From NCBI GenBank assembly GCA_964628195.1, contig CAZVPF010000011.1, forward strand, positions 1 through 64,000: a stretch of DNA of 64,000 nucleotides. The letters run 5' to 3'. The notes under the pieces were generated by a model. It was given only the letters and a program-made list of their open reading frames with translations. It ran no database searches and was not told the origin of the DNA. Source of the DNA: CAZVPF01 sp964628195. Lineage in GTDB: Bacteria; Planctomycetota; Phycisphaerae; Sedimentisphaerales; Anaerohalosphaeraceae. Within the stretch, counting starts at the first letter, position 1; each line of letters begins with the position of its first letter. The position numbers and the translations under genes were made by a program. Positions 44,717 to 53,586 of this stretch are shown one piece after another.

Positions 44717-46168
44717 TTAAAAAAGTTCGGCAAGATATTTATCAGCCGTTCTTATATGCCCATTAAGCTTAGCTGTGTTCATCTTGTTTAATTGCCATAC
44801 AAGAGGCTTGGTCCGCTGGTTGTTCTCGAAAAACTCTTTATGCTTATCGACGAATCTCCAGAACAACCCGTCCCAAACTTCACACCACCTCCCTTTTTTG
44901 TAATTGCTCATTTTAAGTATATAATTCGACGAGCTGATATAAGGCTTGCTCGTTATAAGACCGCCAGTCGAAAACTGGCTCATCCCGTGAACATTCGGCA
45001 CCATAACCCAATGCCAGGCGTCAATGAACATCTCAGAAAACCACTTGCACACATCACAAGGTTTTATCTCACAAAGCAGCATAAAATTACCCAGCACCAT
45101 CAGCCTTTCAATATGATGAGCGTAACCTGTCTCAAGAACACTTGATATCGTGTTGTCAACCGGCTCTACGCCGGTCGAAGCCTCGTAAAAAGCACCGGGC
45201 AAAGAATTATCACACCCAAAAAAATTGTCTCTTTCCATCCTCTCCCCATGCAGCAAATATGCGATCCTCATAAATTCCCGCCATCCAATGAGCTGCCTTA
45301 TGAATCCCTCCGCGGAATTTATCGGTATATTATGCTTCTCAAAATGCGCCACAGCTTTTTCCAGAACCTCACCCGGCCTCACCAGCCCGGTATTCATCGA
45401 ACTGCTCAAAAGCGAATGAAACAATATCGGTTCATCCCTGCTGACCGCATCCTCATAATCACCAAACAGCTCAAACTTATCGTCTAAAAAATTACACAAA
45501 AGCCTCCTCGCCTGCCCGCTGTCCGTCGGATACCTGAATTCCTCAGAACTGCCCGGATTGTCTCCAAAATTATCCTCGACATACTTCCGGGCCTCTTTTA
45601 AAAATTCATCATCACGCGGCTGGTAAGTCTTAGGCACCTCAACTTCACGCCCCAAAGCTTTCCGGTTCGCCGTATCAAAACTGTACTTGCCCCCGATAGG
45701 CTTGCCGTCTTCCATAAGAACACCCAGCCGTTTACGCTGCGCAGCGTAAAAAGAAGACATCGACAAGTGCTCCTTGCCCTCAAAAAAAGACCCGTAAAAA
45801 TCCTCGCTCGTAATAAATGCCGGGTTTTCAATAAAACAAAGCTCAATGCCTGTTTTTTTGCAGATTCTTTTCACCAACTCTTCAACTTTTCTCTCAGCCG
45901 GACGCACACAGCAAAGACTGTCAATTTTATTTTTTGAAAGCTCCTTTTCAAGGTCGCTCTCAAAGCCCAGGTAAAGCGTTTTTTTCTTTCGCTCCATAAG
46001 TCTCTGCGCATATTTCTTCATACTCGCCCGCAGCAAAACCAGCCTGCACTTATGAAATTGCAATCTTGAAAATGCGAAAGGATGCTCGTATACAATAGAA
46101 AACTTCGCCCCGTCACCCAACGGCGATTGTGAGAACAACTGGTCCGGCAGTATCAGTTCAGCTTTCAT
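44717..46168 (-). CDS. Cryptochrome/photolyase-related protein
   Basis: A 483-residue flavoprotein of the DPRP/FeS-BCP group (PhrB/CryB-like). N-terminal MKAELILPDQLF and the DNA/FAD domain motifs GYAHHIERLMVLGNFMLL, MFIDAWHWVMVPNVHGMSQF and TSKPYISSSNYILKMS are present. The canonical Fe-S site, which in PhrB includes a C-x2-C just after this last motif, reads NYKKGRWCEVWDGLFW here, with only one Cys, and the earlier Cys before GYAHHI is also absent. It may thus lack the 4Fe-4S cluster or use a different set of Cys (CEIKPCDVC). DNA repair of 6-4 photoproducts or light sensing is the family role. Confidence 0.85.
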   Translation of the reverse strand: MKAELILPDQLFSQSPLGDGAKFSIVYEHPFAFSRLQFHKCRLVLLRASMKKYAQRLMERKKKTLYLGFESDLEKELSKNKIDSLCCVRPAERKVEELVKRICKKTGIELCFIENPAFITSEDFYGSFFEGKEHLSMSSFYAAQRKRLGVLMEDGKPIGGKYSFDTANRKALGREVEVPKTYQPRDDEFLKEARKYVEDNFGDNPGSSEEFRYPTDSGQARRLLCNFLDDKFELFGDYEDAVSRDEPILFHSLLSSSMNTGLVRPGEVLEKAVAHFEKHNIPINSAEGFIRQLIGWREFMRIAYLLHGERMERDNFFGCDNSLPGAFYEASTGVEPVDNTISSVLETGYAHHIERLMVLGNFMLLCEIKPCDVCKWFSEMFIDAWHWVMVPNVHGMSQFSTGGLITSKPYISSSNYILKMSNYKKGRWCEVWDGLFWRFVDKHKEFFENNQRTKPLVWQLNKMNTAKLNGHIRTADKYLAELF

Positions 46169-46293
46169 ATATGCTCCATGAAAGAACTGAAATTATTATC
46201 CCATTCAATGAACCAAATCAAAGAAAATAATTTCACTTCGGCCCCAAAATAACTATAATGCCGAATTATTATCAATGAAACCCGGAGATTAGC

Positions 46294-47475
46294 ATGAATA
46301 ACACAATAATGGCAGCAGGCCATATATGTCTTGATATCACACCGTTTATACCGGTTAAAAGCCATGTTTCATTAACGGATATATTCACACCGGGCAAACT
46401 CACCAACGTCGACACTGCCTGCCTTTCAACAGGCGGCGCAGTCGCCAACACCGGAGGCTCACTCGCAAAAATGGGCTTCGACGTAAAACTCAACGGCAAG
46501 ATCGGCAATGACGAGTTCGGCAGGATAATAAAAAACATCGTCGGCCCCGAAGCTGCACGGTCTTTCACCGTCGTAAATGGCGAACAGACATCCTACAGCG
46601 TCGTACTCGCAATACCCGGCTTTGACAGAATGTTCCTTCACTGCCCCGGATGCAATGATACATTCAGCGCAGATGACATCGACTACGAAGCGGCTGAACA
46701 ATGTGGCATATTCCATTTCGGCTACCCAACGCTCATGGCGGCGATATTTGCAAAAGATGGTGCCGAATGTGAAAATATGTTCCGCCGCGTAAAACAAAAA
46801 TCAACCGTGACAAGCATGGACCTTACCCTGCCGGACCCTCAAAGTCCCTCAGGAAAAGCCGACTGGAAAAAAATACTGACATCAACTTTTAAATATCTCG
46901 ATATATTCGTTCCAAGCGCCGAGGAAATAGCATATATGTTAAACCGCGATCTTTTCAAGCGATGCCAGGAAACCGCCAGGCTAAATAGCTGCGACCCTGT
47001 CGAAGCCTACTCACCCACTGATTGCATTTCCCTGCTCGATGAAATGCTCTGCCTCGGCGTTAAGATAGCCGGCATAAAACTCGGCGCAAAAGGTCTCATG
47101 CTGAAAACTGCATCGCTCAAAGATATAGAATCGCTTCAACTCTTCGATCAGCAAACGGCTTCCCAATGGGCCGACCGATTGCTCTGGGGTAATACTTTCA
47201 AAGTCGATAAAGTTGTCTCCGCCACAGGTGCCGGCGATGCGGCCATCGCAGGACTTCTCGGAGCCATCGCCAAAAACCTAAAACCTGAACAGGCAATACT
47301 CGCCGCCAATACCGCCGGAGCAATGAACGTCCGCAACGCAGACGCGCTGAGCGGTATAGGCAACTGGAACGAAATAACCAAATGGATCGACGGAAAAGGC
47401 CTCGACATAAACACCGCCTGTCCCGATGAAACCCTGTTCAAACCTGCCGAATTAAAAGGTGTCTTTCAGGGCTGA
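46294..47475 (+). CDS. PfkB-family carbohydrate kinase
   Basis: A 393-residue sugar kinase of the ribokinase/PfkB family. Seen are the N-terminal STGGAVANTGGSLAKMGF and GKIGNDEFG, and the anion-hole/catalytic motif SATGAGDAAIAGLL. It is longer than the usual 300-330 residues because of an insertion of about 40 residues before the ATP site (NRDLFKRCQETARLNSCDPVEAYSP). Substrate not determined. Its 3' end meets the htrA terminator. Confidence 0.88.
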   Translation: MNNTIMAAGHICLDITPFIPVKSHVSLTDIFTPGKLTNVDTACLSTGGAVANTGGSLAKMGFDVKLNGKIGNDEFGRIIKNIVGPEAARSFTVVNGEQTSYSVVLAIPGFDRMFLHCPGCNDTFSADDIDYEAAEQCGIFHFGYPTLMAAIFAKDGAECENMFRRVKQKSTVTSMDLTLPDPQSPSGKADWKKILTSTFKYLDIFVPSAEEIAYMLNRDLFKRCQETARLNSCDPVEAYSPTDCISLLDEMLCLGVKIAGIKLGAKGLMLKTASLKDIESLQLFDQQTASQWADRLLWGNTFKVDKVVSATGAGDAAIAGLLGAIAKNLKPEQAILAANTAGAMNVRNADALSGIGNWNEITKWIDGKGLDINTACPDETLFKPAELKGVFQG

Positions 47476-47486
47476 AACTAACCAGC

Positions 47487-47518
47487 AAAAAAGGGCAAGC
47501 CGCCTTTGCGACCTGCCC
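47487..47518 (-). terminator. Intrinsic terminator after htrA
   Basis: On the minus strand GGGCAGGTCGC (47518-47508) pairs over 11 bp (two G-U) with GCGGCTTGCCC, loop AAAG, followed by T6. The same hairpin lies just after the PfkB gene on the plus strand, but has no T tract there. Confidence 0.88.
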
Positions 47519-47551
47519 TGAAAAAATTCAAAAACAGTCAATCAATTATGC

Positions 47552-49003
47552 TTACTTATCCTTGGCTTTTATAAGAACAAGACTTGCCACATTCCCGTCT
47601 TTAACCAGCAGAAGAGCCTTGCCGTTATCAGCTTCCTTCTCAAGCGCATCGGAAAACTCCTCAACGTTCTCGACTTTCCTGTTATTAACACTCACGATCA
47701 GCATCCCGGGCCGAAGTCCCTGCCTTGCAGCCGAGCTTTCCGGGTCAACATTTGTAATTACAACACCTTCGTCTGGCTCATACCCGAGCTGTTCTGCGAT
47801 CTCCTCGGTAAGATTCTGAACAGTTAGCCCGAACATCTCGGTTATCTTCGCATCCGGTTCCTTCAGAGCAAGCGGAGAATCCTCAAGTGAACCTATCTTT
47901 ACGGTAACATCCTTTTCCTTGCCGTCACGTATGATTGTTAATTTCGCTTTCTCGCCGGGCCTTATCGCAGCGATCATGTTCTTGAACTTCTGCAAACCTT
48001 CAATCCTCTTGCCGTCAAGCTCGACAATAACGTCGCCCTGCTTAAGACCCGCTTTCTCCGCAGGCGAATCTTCGAGAACCTTGCCGATTAAAACACCGTC
48101 GGAGTTTTCCAGCCCAAGGTACTCAGAAACATCATCATTAACTTGCCCCATCTGAATACCGAGAAATCCTCTTGTTACAGTTCCGGTCTCGATAAGCTGC
48201 TCCTTGATGCTATTTGCCATCTTAATAGGAATCGCAAAACCAATTCCCATATAACCCCTTGCCCCCTGGCTGACAATTGCGGTATTTATACCGATGGCCC
48301 GCCCGTTAATATCAAGCAAAGGCCCCCCCGAGTTACCCGGGTTGATCGCAGCATCGGTCTGAATAAAATCATCGTACTCCGTAATGCCTACAGTTCTGCC
48401 TTTTGCGCTTACAACACCAACAGTCACTGTAGCCTCGAGTCCGAACGGGTTGCCGACTGCTATAACCCACTCACCTATATCCAGGGAATCCGAATCTCCT
48501 ATCTCAATATAAGGAAGATCCTCGCCGTCAACTTTTATTACAGCAACATCGGATCTCGGGTCTGTACCTATAACCTCCGCCTTCATCTCTCGACCGTCAT
48601 GAAGCTTAACCGTAACCTCGTCTGCCCCATCAACTACATGGTTATTCGTAAAAATATACCCGTCCTTGGAAATAATAAAACCAGAGCCCTGAGCACTGCG
48701 TTCCCTTTGCCTGGGCTGCTGCTTTTGTCTGAATCTCGGGCCGAAAAAGAAATCAAAAAAGTCGTCATCGAAAGGCATCCTGTTGCCGAAAGGCGATTGT
48801 ACCGCGACCTTCTTGGAAACCTCAACTGCAACTACCGCCGGTATGGCGTCTTTTGAAACCGCGGTAAACGCTTTTGATGTCTCTTTAAGTGTTTGAATCG
48901 CCTGCGGATTCTCAGAATCTTTCGCACAAGTACCCATCGGACTAAGTGCCAGGATAAGAACCGCCGCAACCAATGCTGTAATAACTATTCTTGACTTTCT
49001 CAT
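47552..49003 (-). CDS. Periplasmic serine protease Do/HtrA
   Basis: A 483-residue HtrA/Deg protease: signal peptide (VITALVAAVLILALSP), trypsin-like domain with His122 (TNNHVVDG), Asp152 (RSDVAVIK) and Ser225 (NPGNSGGP), then two PDZ domains (GFLGIQMGQV... and about 390-480). It degrades or refolds damaged envelope proteins. ATG 49003 is chosen over a TTG at 49018 because AGGAG (49011-49015) is correctly spaced for it. It ends at a strong terminator. Confidence 0.95.
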   Translation of the reverse strand: MRKSRIVITALVAAVLILALSPMGTCAKDSENPQAIQTLKETSKAFTAVSKDAIPAVVAVEVSKKVAVQSPFGNRMPFDDDFFDFFFGPRFRQKQQPRQRERSAQGSGFIISKDGYIFTNNHVVDGADEVTVKLHDGREMKAEVIGTDPRSDVAVIKVDGEDLPYIEIGDSDSLDIGEWVIAVGNPFGLEATVTVGVVSAKGRTVGITEYDDFIQTDAAINPGNSGGPLLDINGRAIGINTAIVSQGARGYMGIGFAIPIKMANSIKEQLIETGTVTRGFLGIQMGQVNDDVSEYLGLENSDGVLIGKVLEDSPAEKAGLKQGDVIVELDGKRIEGLQKFKNMIAAIRPGEKAKLTIIRDGKEKDVTVKIGSLEDSPLALKEPDAKITEMFGLTVQNLTEEIAEQLGYEPDEGVVITNVDPESSAARQGLRPGMLIVSVNNRKVENVEEFSDALEKEADNGKALLLVKDGNVASLVLIKAKDK

Positions 49004-49418
49004 GTCAGCTCCTTTCAAATGTAAGCCCTGCTTTCTGTTTTCAAAAATAGATCATGCTAAATCTTAAACGCAATTAAAGACTAATTCAATCAGATATTTC
49101 GTATACGATTAACGCACCGGATTGTTTGAACCCGGACCCAAATTTAACACAATCTTAATTAACAAATATTATGCCATTAATTGCGGAGATAAGTTAAAGG
49201 CTTGTAAATAAAGAGTTTGCAGCAACAAGGCTTTCTCGCCCCCACCGCCCCCAACTGCCATAATTGCAAGCTACCGGCAGATTGATTGATAAAAACCCCC
49301 CTGTTATTCACCCGGAACCTAGTACCCTGCCGAACTTTATGAAACAAAATTGCGGAAATTGCTGACTTAAAATCATGCAAAATATTACATTGCCCCCCTG
49401 TCTATTTCATTTTTTAGT
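49004..49418. other. Intergenic region between htrA and the 3D-domain gene
   Basis: About 415 bases, AT-rich in part, between two minus-strand genes. It holds the htrA ribosome site and no coding frame I consider real. No repeat, RNA or clear promoter recognised. Confidence 0.6.
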
Positions 49419-50015
49419 TCACCGGTCGGCGATGCGCACTTTAACATCGAGATACTTCGTCCCCCATTTCGATGCCGTATAGTGAGTGTTATAAAAAACA
49501 TCCAGCCGATACCCCTTAATATCCCTCCCGCGGTCCAGCACCTTAACAGGCTTTGAATGGTTGTAACCCGGTATTATCATCTCAGTTCCGAAAGGAAAAA
49601 CCTTGTCAGCCGCCACAAAACGGTCCCCCCAGTTGACTCGATGATTGCACGCGGTCCGACCATCGGCAAACCTTCCGCAGCACTTCGCACAAGGGCAATA
49701 CGCCGTAACCCTCATCCGAACTGTAACCCACCTGTCAATCGCTGCCTTGCCGTCGCCGATATCGCTTGCAAGAAGCTCTCTAAGGGCCGCCTGTGCCTGC
49801 TCGACAACCCCCGGCTCCAATTCAGCCGACACTGCTTCAACATTCTGCACGGCACCGGATAGATCATTAACGCTTGAAGCTGTCGCGCTGAGAGAAGAAA
49901 CATTCACCTCATCGCCCGCAAGAAAAAGCAGCGTATTTAACATTATAAGCACAACCGCTGTTATACCCAGCGGCGATGAAAGATAATCGATTATATGTAG
50001 CGCAGCTTTTTTCAA
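49419..50015 (-). CDS. Membrane-anchored 3D-domain protein
   Basis: A 198-residue protein with an N-terminal membrane helix (LGITAVVLIMLNTLLFLAG) and a C-terminal 3D domain (named after three Asp), as in MltA and YabE-type wall-active proteins: VTAYCPCAKCCGRFADGRTA, KVLDRGRDIKGYRLDVFY. The domain is a double-psi barrel in lytic transglycosylases, so peptidoglycan cleavage is possible. Four Cys in CPCAKCC are typical of this subset. It stands alone. Confidence 0.85.
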   Translation of the reverse strand: MKKAALHIIDYLSSPLGITAVVLIMLNTLLFLAGDEVNVSSLSATASSVNDLSGAVQNVEAVSAELEPGVVEQAQAALRELLASDIGDGKAAIDRWVTVRMRVTAYCPCAKCCGRFADGRTACNHRVNWGDRFVAADKVFPFGTEMIIPGYNHSKPVKVLDRGRDIKGYRLDVFYNTHYTASKWGTKYLDVKVRIADR

Positions 50016-50342
50016 TTTGTTTACTCCCGTCGATAAAAGCCTGTCCTCGAAAGATTATCAAGCGACTTTCGTCAAATATTGCCTGTTTATATAAACCTTT
50101 TCGAAAACTCTACTTCCATTAAAAACAAAAAGCGGGCTAAAAAAGCACCGCATTTGGTCAATAATCAAATATTTCAAAAAACATCCGTATGAAAACCCTT
50201 GCCCCATTCCATTGGGAGTATGTGAAGATTATACTTGTCGCGCTGCAGAGGTGTCAAGACAATAATAAAAATTCGCAAAATTGACAAAAACTAATCGCCA
50301 TTTCAGGTTCGGTATGTCCACAACAAAATTTTAGCATTTCCT
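50016..50342. other. Intergenic region before the SNase-like gene
   Basis: About 325 bases between divergent genes, AT-rich, with no gene or RNA that I recognise. Confidence 0.6.
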
Positions 50343-50392
50343 TTGTAGATATGCTTTTTTATGTTAGAATATCCCCAGCCTGTTGGGGGATA
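50343..50392 (+). promoter_or_regulatory. Promoter and start-site hairpin of the SNase-like gene
   Basis: TTGTAG (50343-50348), 16 bases, then TAGAAT (50365-50370) with an upstream TG (50362-50363) as in an extended -10 box. Right at the predicted start is an inverted repeat TATCCCC (50370-50376) / GGGGATA (50386-50392), which could be an operator or a 5' mRNA hairpin. Confidence 0.45.
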
Positions 50393-50415
50393 GTAAAAAG
50401 GGCAAGGAAGATTAA

Positions 50416-51174
50416 ATGAGATACATTGGCATAATCATTGTGCTGCTGCTTGCGGCTGGAGGCATATTATCCGGTTCCGACGGACCGCTTGGCCCCGCAA
50501 ATCAGGATACAAATGTAACCTTGCGGGAAGATCAAGGCTACGGCTGCGTACTTGTGGACCAAGTCGTATCCATTGAAGAGGATTTTTTTATTATCTGCAA
50601 CATCAACCAGTGGCCCCCCGTTATCGGAAAGGAAGTCGCAGTTAGGATAGCAAATCTTGAAAGTCCTTCGATAGACCAGCTCGGCAAAAAAACTATACAA
50701 GTCGAAGAGATCAAATCCCAGACAATCGACTTTATAAAATCGAGCATCGAACAGGGCAATACTGTTATACTCGAGAACATAACTCGCGGCGAAAAATTCT
50801 GCCTTGTCGCGGATGTAAAAATCGACGGCGTAAGTATAGCCAAAAACCTCATCGACGCAGGACTTGCAAGACCCGCGGTAAAGGTTGTAATTGAAAAGGT
50901 CCCTGCCGTTTCAAGACATGAAGTTTACCAAGCCCCTCCTGACGGCAATACAGATTACAGCACCCCTTCGATAACCGAAAAAACAACCAGCCAAAAACAG
51001 AATACTCAGCAAAATAATGACAAATTCGTCGTCTGCTCTCGCAGCAGCAGGGTTTACCACAAACCGAATTGTCATTTTACTAAACGTATATCAGAAGAAA
51101 ACATGGTCCGCTACTCTTCCCCGCAGGAGGCCGAAAAAGCAGGCAAAAGACCATGCAGAATGTGCAACAAATGA
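50416..51174 (+). CDS. Secreted SNase-like protein with C-terminal Cys domain
   Basis: A 252-residue exported protein: signal peptide (IGIIIVLLLAAGGILSG), an SNase-like (OB-fold) domain at about 40-155 (GKEVAVRIANLESPSID ... DVKIDGVSIAKNLIDAGLARP), a Gln/Thr-rich linker, and a C-terminal zinc-binding-like domain (VYHKPNCHFTKRI ... KRPCRMC). Compared with staphylococcal nuclease, the arginine of the VRI strand and of TRGEK could match Arg35 and Arg87, but the catalytic Glu43 position reads Ser, so it may not cut DNA. The gene precedes the TPR sulfatase by 40 bases. Confidence 0.75.
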   Translation: MRYIGIIIVLLLAAGGILSGSDGPLGPANQDTNVTLREDQGYGCVLVDQVVSIEEDFFIICNINQWPPVIGKEVAVRIANLESPSIDQLGKKTIQVEEIKSQTIDFIKSSIEQGNTVILENITRGEKFCLVADVKIDGVSIAKNLIDAGLARPAVKVVIEKVPAVSRHEVYQAPPDGNTDYSTPSITEKTTSQKQNTQQNNDKFVVCSRSSRVYHKPNCHFTKRISEENMVRYSSPQEAEKAGKRPCRMCNK

Positions 51175-51214
51175 TCGCGGCGCCGCAGAACCGTTTTTGT
51201 TGACACGGTGAAAT

Positions 51215-53179
51215 ATGGCAAAATGGATAGTATTGATTTTGTTTGTCTTTGGTACCCTTGTTATCGGTGCTGGGATGATGTTGTACATGCGCATCGATCA
51301 GGCCCCTCCGAATATTGTCCTTATCAGCATAGACACCTGCAGGGCCGACTATTTGGGGTGTTACGGCAACACCTCCGATATAACCCCTAATATTGACCGG
51401 TTTGCTGCAAATGCCGTTCGATTTGAAAATGTCATCACACCCGTCCCCCTCACCCTGCCTTCCCACTGCACCGTAATGACCGGCAAGTCACCAATTCAGC
51501 ACGGCGTGCATCACAACATTAATTACAAACTCCCCGAAAAAGAAAAAACGCTCGCCGAATTTCTCAAAGACAAAGGCTATATCACAGGCGCCGCTGTCAG
51601 CACGTTCGTTCTCGACAAAAAGTTCGGCCTTGCTCAGGGCTTCGATATGTATGACGACAACTGCAGCACAACAAATGATCAAACTGAATACCCCGAAAGA
51701 AAAGGCGAACAAACCGCCCAAATCGCCATTGACTGGCTCGAAAAAATAACATCCAAAGACTCGGACAGGCCGTTCTTTCTTTTCACACACTTTTACGACC
51801 CCCATCACCCTTATTCCGCTGATAAAAATTTTGCTGATAAATTCCCCCAAGACCCCTATTCCGCCGAAATCGCCTATACCGATCACTGTATCGGGCGAAT
51901 CCTCGAAAAGCTGAAAAATCTTGATGTTTACGAGGATTCTATAGTTATCATATTTGCAGACCACGGAGAGGGCTTGGGGGATCATAATGAGCTTTATCAT
52001 GGCTTTTTCGTTTATCAATCTACAGTAAAAGTTCCTATGATAATCAAGCCTGACGGCAAATACCAACCTGGCACTGTAAAAAATATCGTATCTATCGCCG
52101 ACATCACCCCGACTATCAATAAAATGCTCGGAACACAACCTCCGAATAATATATATGGCCGAGATATCAGTTGGGCCTTCCGGGCAAAACAGCCTCCCGT
52201 TTCAATGAAAAGAAAGCTTTACTGTGAAACAATAATGCCCACCGAATACGACTGTTCCCCGATAATGGCGCTTGTCACCGACAAATATAAATATATCCGC
52301 ACCCCCAGACAGGAACTCTACGACCTTCAAAACGACCCCGGCGAAGAGAGTAATCTATACGATCAACAGCCGCACCGGGCAAAACTGCTTCAAGGCATGC
52401 TCGATGAAATTGTAATCTCCAGAAATGATCCGCCCAGTGCCGAAATATCCGTCAGTGATGCTGACATGCAAAAACTAAGATCGCTCGGGTACGTCGCCTC
52501 AGCTCCCGACAGCAGCGAATTCGTATTTGACTTGACCAAAAACGACCCCAAAGACTGGATAGACTTCCACCAGCGGGTACTTGCTGTAAGGGCCTGCATC
52601 ACCCAGGCCCAATACGACCAGGCACGTAAGATATGCAGATTAATGATAGACAACAAACCACAGGTCGCCATGAATTATTATTACCTCGGCAATGCCCTCT
52701 TCGGAGACGGCGACAAAATAGGCGCAGCTATCAATTTCAACAAGTTCCTCGAAGCTGTTGAATCCGACCCCGCCCAGCCTTTAACCTCCAATCCGCATAT
52801 AAAAAGAAACGCCTCTGCCGCATATCACCTGCTTGGGATGATATACGCTGAAAGAAATAAACTCGAACAGGCAGCAGATTACTTTCAGAAATCAATCGAT
52901 CTGAAAGAGGACTCCTTTGAAACACACTACAACCTTGCACGGGTATATTACACGTCGGGCCGGCTCAAAAAGGCCATCACCGAGTTCAAAAAGGCTATGC
53001 AGCTCGACAGCGACAGCGCGGATGTTTTACTCGGAATTGCTGATGTCTACGCCTCAAAAGGCGAATACGAAAACGCCCTCAAATTCTATAAACGCGGCAA
53101 AAACGTCGAACCTGACCTCGAAATATGGCAGCGTAAGATCGACATGGCAAAAAGAAACATGGTCCAGTTGGCCCCTTGA
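51215..53179 (+). CDS. Membrane-anchored sulfatase-like hydrolase with TPR repeats
   Basis: A 654-residue protein: one N-terminal membrane helix (VLILFVFGTLVIGAGMMLY), a sulfatase/alkaline-phosphatase-superfamily domain (residues 28-420: NIVLISIDTCRADYLGCYG, FADHGEGLGDHNE), and TPRs (about 450-640). The usual formylglycine Cys/Ser is replaced by Thr (LTLPSHCTVMTG), as in phosphotransferase members of the superfamily, so it may hydrolyse or transfer phosphate rather than sulfate esters. Likely co-transcribed with the SNase-like gene. Confidence 0.85.
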   Translation: MAKWIVLILFVFGTLVIGAGMMLYMRIDQAPPNIVLISIDTCRADYLGCYGNTSDITPNIDRFAANAVRFENVITPVPLTLPSHCTVMTGKSPIQHGVHHNINYKLPEKEKTLAEFLKDKGYITGAAVSTFVLDKKFGLAQGFDMYDDNCSTTNDQTEYPERKGEQTAQIAIDWLEKITSKDSDRPFFLFTHFYDPHHPYSADKNFADKFPQDPYSAEIAYTDHCIGRILEKLKNLDVYEDSIVIIFADHGEGLGDHNELYHGFFVYQSTVKVPMIIKPDGKYQPGTVKNIVSIADITPTINKMLGTQPPNNIYGRDISWAFRAKQPPVSMKRKLYCETIMPTEYDCSPIMALVTDKYKYIRTPRQELYDLQNDPGEESNLYDQQPHRAKLLQGMLDEIVISRNDPPSAEISVSDADMQKLRSLGYVASAPDSSEFVFDLTKNDPKDWIDFHQRVLAVRACITQAQYDQARKICRLMIDNKPQVAMNYYYLGNALFGDGDKIGAAINFNKFLEAVESDPAQPLTSNPHIKRNASAAYHLLGMIYAERNKLEQAADYFQKSIDLKEDSFETHYNLARVYYTSGRLKKAITEFKKAMQLDSDSADVLLGIADVYASKGEYENALKFYKRGKNVEPDLEIWQRKIDMAKRNMVQLAP

Positions 53180-53314
53180 TTCATAAAAATCCTGTATTTC
53201 TTTTAAATCCGTTCGAAGCCTCCTAAAATAAACCTCCACCCTTTAATCCTCTAAACGTTATTATCGGCCCATTCTTTCGTAAATATATTTTTGCGAAATT
53301 TCTTGCCGAGTAAT

Positions 53315-53343
53315 TTGACCCGGACCGTTTTATTTATTAAATA
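53315..53343 (+). promoter_or_regulatory. Promoter of the structured RNA
   Basis: TTGACC (53315-53320), 17-base spacer, TAAATA (53338-53343). It starts transcription near 53350, ahead of the hairpin-rich segment that ends in a strong terminator. Confidence 0.55.
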
Positions 53344-53349
53344 TTACTT

Positions 53350-53579
53350 TGACGGCAATGAGGCAAAACTTGTTACTAAAAGGATGACAAAAATGGTTGA
53401 CTTGATTAATGCCCAATGGGCATGTTAGTTTCGCCGAGGAATCGACCCGTCAGGGTTTCTTTATTGCTGCGTGTTCAAGCGAAGCTGTGGTGCTTCGTTG
53501 GGGGGTGAATTTAATCCCGACCGGTGTCGGGATTCTGGTTGACAGCCGTTCGGGGTCGTAAGCCCCGGGCGGTTTTTTT
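53350..53579 (+). ncRNA. Putative structured small RNA, about 230 nt
   Basis: No plus-strand gene follows, so this transcript stands alone. It has stacked inverted repeats: ATGCCC/GGGCAT (53409-53423), a weak ACCC/GGGT, CGAAGC/GCTTCG (53480-53497), a perfect 9-bp AATCCCGAC/GTCGGGATT with a CGGT loop (53513-53534), and the terminator hairpin. It has its own promoter. It does not fit SRP, 6S, RNase P, tmRNA or the riboswitch classes I know. A short frame of 11-14 codons (53384-53428) with a ribosome site could be a leader peptide, but the rest is non-coding. Confidence 0.6.
53546..53579 (+). terminator. Intrinsic terminator of the structured RNA
   Basis: CCGTTCGGGG pairs with CCCCGGGCGG over 10 bp (two G-U), loop TCGTAAG, followed by T7 (53573-53579). 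Confidence 0.9.
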
Positions 53580-53586
53580 GTGCGCA

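Noticed and set aside
53384..53428. Protein-coding gene in place of the structured RNA
   Set aside because: Only an 11-14 codon frame with a stop; too short to be the main product, and the rest is hairpin-rich. Kept only as a possible leader peptide.
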